NCBI GenBank assembly: GCA_029253325.1
Contig: JAQWZS010000160.1
Location: 1-11,606, forward strand
DNA length: 11,606 bases
Direction: 5' to 3'
DNA from: Bacteroidia bacterium
Lineage (GTDB): Bacteria > Bacteroidota > Bacteroidia > NS11-12g > UBA9320
The translations under genes were made by a program, and so were the position numbers. Position 1 is the stretch's first letter; each line of letters opens with the position of its first letter. The notes under the pieces are model-generated. The model saw only the letters and a program-made list of their open reading frames with translations, did not search any database and was not told the origin of the DNA. Shown piece after piece: positions 7,502-11,606 of the stretch.

Positions 7502-7509
7502 TAGCTTTG
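7502..7509 (+). promoter_or_regulatory. Candidate -7 promoter element (TAGCTTTG) for the 7531 gene
   Basis: TAGCTTTG matches TAnnTTTG and ends 21 nt before the ATG at 7531. It lies back-to-back with the fumC element on the other strand, so the 97-nt spacer between the two genes would hold two divergent promoters. The in-frame TTG at 7507 falls inside the element, which supports the ATG at 7531 as the true start. Confidence 0.5.
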
Positions 7510-7530
7510 TTAAAATATTATAAATCAATC

Positions 7531-8106
7531 ATGAGAAATTTTTTAGTTATTATAGTAACACTTGGACTCTTTATTAACCAATCTGCTCAGGCACAGGAGT
7601 TGACCAAAACCCAAAAAAGAGCACTCAAAAAGGAGATCAGAACGTACAAAAAAAATCCTGAAAAATGGGTAAAGATGCAAAATCAACATCAAACTAAGAT
7701 AAAAGAACTTTCCGATGAAATTGCACGCCTCACTGGTCAACTGGAAACAGCTGAACTAACAGCAAATCAATTAGCTGAACAATTAAAACTTGAACAACTA
7801 CGCTACGAAGAATTAGAAAAGACTATACCGACTTCGGAATTACCCGAAGGTACTGTGTATCAAGTTCAAATGGGATTCTACCAATATCTCGATTTAGTAT
7901 CGTTCAACGACAAGCTAAAAACAGTCCGAGCTGAAGAAATTGACGGCAAAAAACGCTACGTTATTGGTCATTTTGAAAATCTTTTAGATGCTGTACAATT
8001 CAGTAATGACATCAAGCGAATTGGGATATCCGATGCATTTGTTACCGAATATATCGATGGTGAACGCAATATGAACTTTGATGCATACGAAGAGTTAGGA
8101 GAGTGA
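7531..8106 (+). CDS. Secreted coiled-coil protein with SPOR-like C-terminal domain
   Basis: The 191-residue product has a signal peptide (MRNFLVIIVTLGLF...) with a likely signal peptidase I cut after SAQA (Ala21). Residues about 25-98 are a highly charged, heptad-like helix (LTKTQKRALKKEIRTYKKNPEKW, then KIKELSDEIARL to RYEELEKT), predicted coiled coil. Residues about 108-180 look like a SPOR-type fold: VYQVQMGFYQYLD opens it, KRYVIGHFENLLDAVQF follows in the middle, and IGISDAFVTEYIDGER closes it. SPOR domains in other bacteria bind denuded peptidoglycan at division sites. Here the resemblance is by pattern only and binding is not established. Related Cytophagales proteins are often labelled 'ezrin/radixin/moesin family', a name that reflects the coiled coil rather than homology. 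The start at 7531 is chosen because it begins the signal peptide; an upstream in-frame TTG at 7507 is rejected. It converges on the DUF2480 gene with 23 nt between stops. Confidence 0.75.
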   Translation: MRNFLVIIVTLGLFINQSAQAQELTKTQKRALKKEIRTYKKNPEKWVKMQNQHQTKIKELSDEIARLTGQLETAELTANQLAEQLKLEQLRYEELEKTIPTSELPEGTVYQVQMGFYQYLDLVSFNDKLKTVRAEEIDGKKRYVIGHFENLLDAVQFSNDIKRIGISDAFVTEYIDGERNMNFDAYEELGE

Positions 8107-8129
8107 GAGAATCATTCATAGAATACCTC

Positions 8130-8633
8130 TTACCTTTTTTTGAATACCGGAACTGTACTACACGGCTCTCCATACATTACCGATTTGGCAATGGGTACCA
8201 ATTTAGAGGTTAATTGAACATAGGCGTGGTTGCTGATATCGCGATCACCGCACCCTTTAATCACAATTCTACTATCTGCATATTGAGCAACATCTAGTTG
8301 AGATACCGCTCGTTCTGCAATCATCGCATTAAGGTTATCTGGTTGGGTAAAATATATTGAGGATGTTACAGGACTTATTGCAGTAGCAATCAACATATAA
8401 GCCCATGTGGGTACTACAGCATCTGCACTACAGTATACTGCTACATCATGATTTTGGTATTTAGCCCAGTCGTGTTCTTTTACCCATGCTCGAAAATCTT
8501 TTTCCCTTAAAATTAATCCTTGAAACAATTGATCTTTTATGTCAATATATGACTGAGTATGATCTGGAATTAATTCTTCCAAATCAAGGGTTATAATCCC
8601 ACTTGCTTCTATACGATTGACTATTTCGCTCAT
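8130..8633 (-). CDS. DUF2480 family protein
   Basis: The 167-residue protein matches the Bacteroidota-restricted DUF2480 pattern from end to end. It opens with IVNRIEASGIITLDLEELIP (4-23), followed by DIKDQLFQGLILREKDFR (31-48). CSADAVVPTWAYML (68-81) and VIKGCGDRDISNHAYV (124-139) come next, and it ends with KSVMYGEPCSTVPVFKK (150-166). No function is established that I know of. There is no signal peptide or membrane span, so it is probably cytosolic. It has exactly three cysteines (68, 128, 158), each inside a conserved block, which would suit metal or Fe-S binding or redox chemistry. From memory, family members often lie near SUF iron-sulfur assembly genes in other Bacteroidota. Here the gene is the last of a three-gene operon, its ATG overlapping the pyk stop as ATGA. 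Family assignment is firm; any role is inference. Confidence 0.9.
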   Translation of the reverse strand: MSEIVNRIEASGIITLDLEELIPDHTQSYIDIKDQLFQGLILREKDFRAWVKEHDWAKYQNHDVAVYCSADAVVPTWAYMLIATAISPVTSSIYFTQPDNLNAMIAERAVSQLDVAQYADSRIVIKGCGDRDISNHAYVQLTSKLVPIAKSVMYGEPCSTVPVFKKR

Positions 8634-10066
8634 TCAACAGTACTGATTTTCAACGCATTTGTTTTTCGATTTTCTAATACTGGCATTGCGGCAGTATTGA
8701 TAACAACATCTCCCTTTTTGAGTAAATCATCATCAACTAATATTTTAATGACCTCTTTTATTGTATCGTCGGTATTAGTCTTACTATCATAGTAGTATGC
8801 TCTAACATTCCAAACCAAACTCAGCCTTGATAATAACCTTTTATTGGCCGTGAAAATGAAAATATCACAATTCGGACGACCACTTGCTATCTTATAAGCC
8901 GTATAACCGGTTTGTGTCATTGACAAAATAGCCTTTGCACCAATCCCCTGACTCATACTTACTGTAGCATAGCAAATTCGCTCACTCAAGAAAGAGGGGG
9001 AAGCTGGGTTTGGCTTTTTAATTTTATTATAGATATCCCAACCTTTTTCCGTGCTTCCAAGTATTTTTTCTACAGCTTGCACTGATTTTAAAGCATAATC
9101 TCCAACCGAAGTCTCTGCACTAAGCATGACTGCATCTGCTCCATCCATTACCGCATTGGCTACATCATTAGCTTCTGCTCGGGTTGGTGTAGGAGAAGTG
9201 ATCATACTCTCCATCATTTGAGTTGCAATAATTACAGGCTTACTCGCTTGAATACATTTTGATACAATTCGCTTCTGAATCATTGGCACTTCTTCCATAG
9301 GCATTTCTACCCCCAAGTCTCCTCTTGCCACCATAATTGCATTGGTTGCTAGAATAATTTCATCGATGTTTTCAACGGCCTGAGGCTTTTCTACCTTGGC
9401 AATTATTCTAGACTGACAAGCATTTTCATTTAAAATCTTTCGTAAATTATGAATGTCATCAGCCTCGCGGACAAATGAAAGAGCAATCCAATCAAAATCA
9501 TGCTTCATAATAAACTCCAAATCTTTTCTATCCTTTTCTGTCAAACTATCAACAGATAAATTTGAAGATGGAAGATTGAATCCTTTATTTGAACTCAAGA
9601 ATCCACCATTAATTACCTTGGCTTCAACCGAATGATCATCAATAATTTTTACAAATTCTAGTTCAAGTTTACCATCATCCAATAGCACACGCTCACCAGC
9701 TTTTACATCTTGAGCAAGTGTTGGATACTTGACATGGATTGTATTGTCTTTGCTAATGGTAGCTTTTGTCGTTAATATCATAGAAGCCCCATTTTCTAAG
9801 AGCATCTTGTTTCCTTCTACTTCACCAATTCTAAGCTTAGGCCCTTGAAGGTCGGCAAGAATAGCTACATGTGTTCCTAAATCTTCGTTCACTTGACGAA
9901 TCTTTTGAATCATCGACAAGTGATCATCCCAGTTACCATGAGAAAAATTAACCCTACAGACATCCACACCTGCTATAAAAATTTCTTTTAGTACCTCCAC
10001 ATCAGCAGTTGAGGGACCCATCGTAGCAATAATCTTTGTTTTGTTGTAACGTACAATATGACTCAT
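8630..10066 (-). CDS. pyk: Pyruvate kinase
   Basis: This glycolytic enzyme transfers phosphate from phosphoenolpyruvate to ADP, yielding pyruvate and ATP. The 478-residue product is of the usual bacterial length and complete: TKIIATMGPST (10-20), Arg38 and VNFSHG (39-44), the B-domain region (about 75-170), the catalytic Lys224 and metal-binding Glu226 in IIAKVEKP, MVARGDLGVEMP (245-256) with Asp250, ATQMMESM (281-288) with Thr282, and MDGADAVMLSAETSVGDY (307-324). The C-domain runs from about 350 to the end. DLQGPKLR (72-79) places Lys77 where K+-dependent enzymes have Glu (Glu117 of rabbit muscle), predicting potassium independence. The start at 10066 (MSHIVRYNKTKI) is chosen over an in-frame ATG at 10123. 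It gives the standard N-terminus and an ATGA overlap (10066-10063) with the stop of the gene upstream. The pyk stop overlaps the DUF2480 start in the same way. Confidence 0.96.
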   Translation of the reverse strand: MSHIVRYNKTKIIATMGPSTADVEVLKEIFIAGVDVCRVNFSHGNWDDHLSMIQKIRQVNEDLGTHVAILADLQGPKLRIGEVEGNKMLLENGASMILTTKATISKDNTIHVKYPTLAQDVKAGERVLLDDGKLELEFVKIIDDHSVEAKVINGGFLSSNKGFNLPSSNLSVDSLTEKDRKDLEFIMKHDFDWIALSFVREADDIHNLRKILNENACQSRIIAKVEKPQAVENIDEIILATNAIMVARGDLGVEMPMEEVPMIQKRIVSKCIQASKPVIIATQMMESMITSPTPTRAEANDVANAVMDGADAVMLSAETSVGDYALKSVQAVEKILGSTEKGWDIYNKIKKPNPASPSFLSERICYATVSMSQGIGAKAILSMTQTGYTAYKIASGRPNCDIFIFTANKRLLSRLSLVWNVRAYYYDSKTNTDDTIKEVIKILVDDDLLKKGDVVINTAAMPVLENRKTNALKISTVE

Positions 10067-10473
10067 TGTAATTTTATAAAATTTAGTATTTGTTGTTGGT
10101 TTGGACTTTCTAATGCAAAACAAAGCGATATATCCGGAAGTTTGCTAAAAATTTGAATGATTTCAGGATTTACTTGATTTTCATTGCTTGAACACAATAG
10201 ATACTCGACATTCTTAAATTTTGGATAGAACAAAGATGAAGAACCTCTGTTTTTAATCAAAATACATTGCGATTCATCGTCTAGTAAAGTAATCACATAG
10301 TTCAAATGATAACTTTTTTGATCGTAATCTATTATATCATCATAACATTCTACATGAAAATCTGGGTGCTTTGAAAGTGAATGAATAAACCCCAAAAGCC
10401 TTTGATTTGTTGCTACTCCATAAATTGTAGGATATTCAAGTGTAAACTCACCAGAGGCAAAAAGTGATGGCAT
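10063..10473 (-). CDS. IPExxxVDY family protein (divergent member)
   Basis: The product has 136 residues. It resembles the small Bacteroidota family named for an IPExxxVDY motif, which I recall being found beside pyk, acpP, fabF and rnc. The motif appears here in altered form as YPKFKNVEY (83-91), keeping Pro84, Val89 and Tyr91 and replacing Asp by Glu. The N-terminal half, with FTLEYPTIYGV (10-20) then RLLGFIHSLSKH (25-36), fits the family's opening strand and helix, and LPDISLCFALE (112-122) matches a late strand. No signal peptide, membrane span or catalytic motif is seen, and the function is unknown. It leads the operon with pyk and DUF2480, sharing an ATGA overlap with pyk, and is divergent from acpP with 89 nt between starts. 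The family call rests on both the motif and the gene order; the sequence alone would be moderate evidence. Confidence 0.72.
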   Translation of the reverse strand: MPSLFASGEFTLEYPTIYGVATNQRLLGFIHSLSKHPDFHVECYDDIIDYDQKSYHLNYVITLLDDESQCILIKNRGSSSLFYPKFKNVEYLLCSSNENQVNPEIIQIFSKLPDISLCFALESPNQQQILNFIKLQ

Positions 10474-10495
10474 TTTTTCAATAATTTAAGAGTGT

Positions 10496-10507
10496 AAAAT
10501 TAATTTT
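10496..10507. repeat. 12-bp palindrome in the pyk-operon/acpP divergent spacer
   Basis: AAAATTAATTTT is a perfect 12-bp palindrome 22 nt upstream of the minus-strand operon start and overlapping the suggested -33 element of acpP. It could be an operator shared by the two divergent units. An AT-only palindrome of this size can also arise by chance. On the minus strand TAATTTTA (10502-10495), which overlaps it, is a one-mismatch -7 element for the leftward operon. Confidence 0.3.
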
Positions 10508-10536
10508 GTCTTTTTTATCTAAAAAAATGTTCTTTG
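10504..10536 (+). promoter_or_regulatory. Candidate acpP-fabF promoter
   Basis: TTTTG (10504-10508) and GTTCTTTG (10529-10536, followed by CA) are separated by 20 nt, the spacing expected for a Bacteroidota -33/-7 pair. The -7 box keeps the TTTG half but lacks the leading TA. It lies 26 nt upstream of the acpP ATG. An alternative exact TAnnTTTG match, TAATTTTG, lies at 10501-10508 and would give a leader of about 50 nt. Confidence 0.45.
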
Positions 10537-10562
10537 CACCACATTAACATTAATAAATTATT

Positions 10563-10799
10563 ATGTCTGAAATAGCCGAAAAAGTAACATCAATCATCGT
10601 AGATAAGTTAGGTGTTGAAGAATCTGAAGTAACAAATGATGCAAGTTTCACCAATGACCTTGGTGCTGACTCATTAGATACTGTTGAGTTAATCATGGAA
10701 TTTGAGAAAGAATTTAACATTGCCATTCCTGATGAACAAGCAGAAAAAATTGCTACTGTAGGAGATGCGGTAAGTTACATTACTGAAAACGCAGGTTAA
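10563..10799 (+). CDS. acpP: Acyl carrier protein
   Basis: AcpP carries growing fatty-acyl chains on a 4'-phosphopantetheine arm through the type II fatty-acid synthase in the cytosol. The 78-residue acidic protein has the canonical four-helix sequence with GADSLDTVELIMEFE. Ser37 in the DSL motif is the attachment site for the prosthetic group, added by holo-ACP synthase. The recognition helix 2 (LDTVELIMEFEKEF) and the C-terminal KIATVGDAVSYI helix are intact. The start at 10563 gives MSEIAEKV, the normal ACP N-terminus. There is no Shine-Dalgarno; the start is preceded by an AT-rich TTAATAAATTATT stretch. fabF follows 22 nt after the stop, so the two are probably cotranscribed, the usual arrangement in many bacteria. 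Confidence 0.98.
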   Translation: MSEIAEKVTSIIVDKLGVEESEVTNDASFTNDLGADSLDTVELIMEFEKEFNIAIPDEQAEKIATVGDAVSYITENAG

Positions 10800-10821
10800 T
10801 AACCTTTAAACCTCACCCGTC

Positions 10822-11606
10822 ATGAAACTCAAAAGAGTAGTAGTTACTGGAATTGGTGCATTGACACCCATTGGCAATAATGCTCAAGATTTTTGGAGTG
10901 CTCTATCAAAAGGAGTAAGTGGTGCTGCCACAATCACTCGATTTGACATAGAAAAATTTCGTACCCAATTTGCTTGTGAAATCAAAGACTTTAACGTCCT
11001 TGATCATATCGATAGAAAGGAATCTAGAAAAATGGATCCCTTCACTCAATATGCGATGATTGTAGCTGATGAAGCTGTTCACGATTCTGGTATTTTGGAT
11101 ACGAAATTCATTCCTGAAGATATTGGTGTAATTTGGGCCTCTGGTATAGGCGGTTTACAGGTTCTAGAACAAGAAATTGGCCAATTCACTCAGGGTGATG
11201 GCACACCAAGATTCAATCCTTTCTTCATTCCTAAAATGATCGGCGATATAGCACCTGGTTATATTTCAATCAAATACGGTTTTAGGGGACCTAATTTTGG
11301 GACAATATCTGCTTGTGCATCTTCTAATAATTCCATTATTGACTCCTATAACTATATCCGACTGGGTATGGCAAAGGCAATCATCACTGGTGGGTCAGAA
11401 GCATGTGTAACACCGTCTGCTGTTGGTGGATTTAATAGTATGAAGGCATTATCTGAAAGAAATGATAGTCCATCTACTGCCTCGCGTCCATTTGATGCAG
11501 ATAGAGACGGATTTGTCTTAGGTGAAGGTGCCGCATCTTTAGTGCTTGAAGAATACGAGCATGCCAAAGCACGTGGAGCTAAAATTTATGGCGAAATATT
11601 AGGTGG
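10822..11606 (+). CDS. fabF: Beta-ketoacyl-ACP synthase II, N-terminal part (cut by window edge)
   Basis: FabF condenses malonyl-ACP with acyl-ACP in fatty-acid elongation. The gene runs off the right edge after 261 complete codons of an expected 410-420. It begins MKLKRVVVTGIGALTPIG (1-18), the standard KAS I/II N-terminus. The active-site nucleophile Cys164 lies in GTISACASSNNSIIDS. RPFDADRDGFVLGEGAASLVLE (222-243) is the conserved KAS block after it. The two catalytic histidines and the Lys that follow in KAS enzymes lie beyond the window. Its position directly behind acpP, 22 nt downstream, favours FabF over FabB or a polyketide-type KAS. No frame disruption is seen in the visible part. 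Confidence 0.96.
   Translation, partial: MKLKRVVVTGIGALTPIGNNAQDFWSALSKGVSGAATITRFDIEKFRTQFACEIKDFNVLDHIDRKESRKMDPFTQYAMIVADEAVHDSGILDTKFIPEDIGVIWASGIGGLQVLEQEIGQFTQGDGTPRFNPFFIPKMIGDIAPGYISIKYGFRGPNFGTISACASSNNSIIDSYNYIRLGMAKAIITGGSEACVTPSAVGGFNSMKALSERNDSPSTASRPFDADRDGFVLGEGAASLVLEEYEHAKARGAKIYGEILG

Noticed and set aside
8121..8148. Direct repeat GAATACC (8121-8127 and 8142-8148) at the convergent 7531 gene/DUF2480 junction
   Set aside because: Seven bases only, the second copy is DUF2480 coding sequence, and there is no hairpin; chance is the best explanation.
10067..10123. Longer start for pyk adding 19 residues
   Set aside because: The extension lies inside the upstream gene, is not part of the pyruvate kinase N-terminus, and ignores the ATGA junction at 10063-10066.
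1..11606. Search for defence, mobile, CRISPR or biosynthetic systems
   Set aside because: No transposase, integrase, toxin-antitoxin, nuclease, repeat array or clustered biosynthetic enzymes were seen on either strand; the genes are mostly core metabolism.

Overview
The window is an AT-rich stretch of a Bacteroidota chromosome, probably from a Cytophagales-type (possibly marine) bacterium. Four things point there: family-restricted genes (DUF2480, IPExxxVDY family, a SPOR-like 'ezrin/radixin/moesin-type' envelope protein); no Shine-Dalgarno motifs; several TAnnTTTG elements of the Bacteroidota -7 promoter type just ahead of start codons; and the divergent acpP-fabF / pyk neighbourhood. Genus cannot be assigned from sequence alone. 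No tRNA, rRNA, insertion sequence, CRISPR array, phage gene or origin was seen. No gap between genes exceeds about 170 bases.

Layout, left to right. (1) 1-875, minus: the N-terminal 291 residues of the membrane protease FtsH, cut by the window edge. (2) 1046-2236, plus, divergent from ftsH: kbl, glycine C-acetyltransferase. (3) 2318-3602, plus: a two-gene unit made of a lipoprotein with a Spondin_N domain and a small outer-membrane beta-barrel protein. (4) 3705-5372, plus: fhs, formate-tetrahydrofolate ligase, with a promoter-like element almost touching its start codon. (5) 7433-5379, minus: fumC followed 3 nt later by a class I SAM methyltransferase. (6) 7531-8106, plus, divergent from fumC: a secreted coiled-coil/SPOR-like protein. 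(7) 10473-8130, minus: IPExxxVDY-family protein, pyk and a DUF2480 protein, chained by two ATGA stop/start overlaps. (8) 10563-11606, plus, divergent from unit 7: acpP and the first two thirds of fabF.

Most of this is central metabolism. kbl makes glycine and acetyl-CoA from threonine-derived 2-amino-3-ketobutyrate. fhs loads formate onto tetrahydrofolate. fumC is a TCA step. pyk makes pyruvate and ATP, upstream of the acetyl-CoA used by AcpP/FabF in fatty-acid synthesis. The less explained parts are the Spondin_N lipoprotein/barrel pair, the DUF2480 protein locked to pyk, the small protein ahead of pyk, and the methyltransferase behind fumC. I see no defence system, biosynthetic cluster or mobile island. 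The window reads as ordinary core chromosome with a few lineage-specific genes of unknown role.
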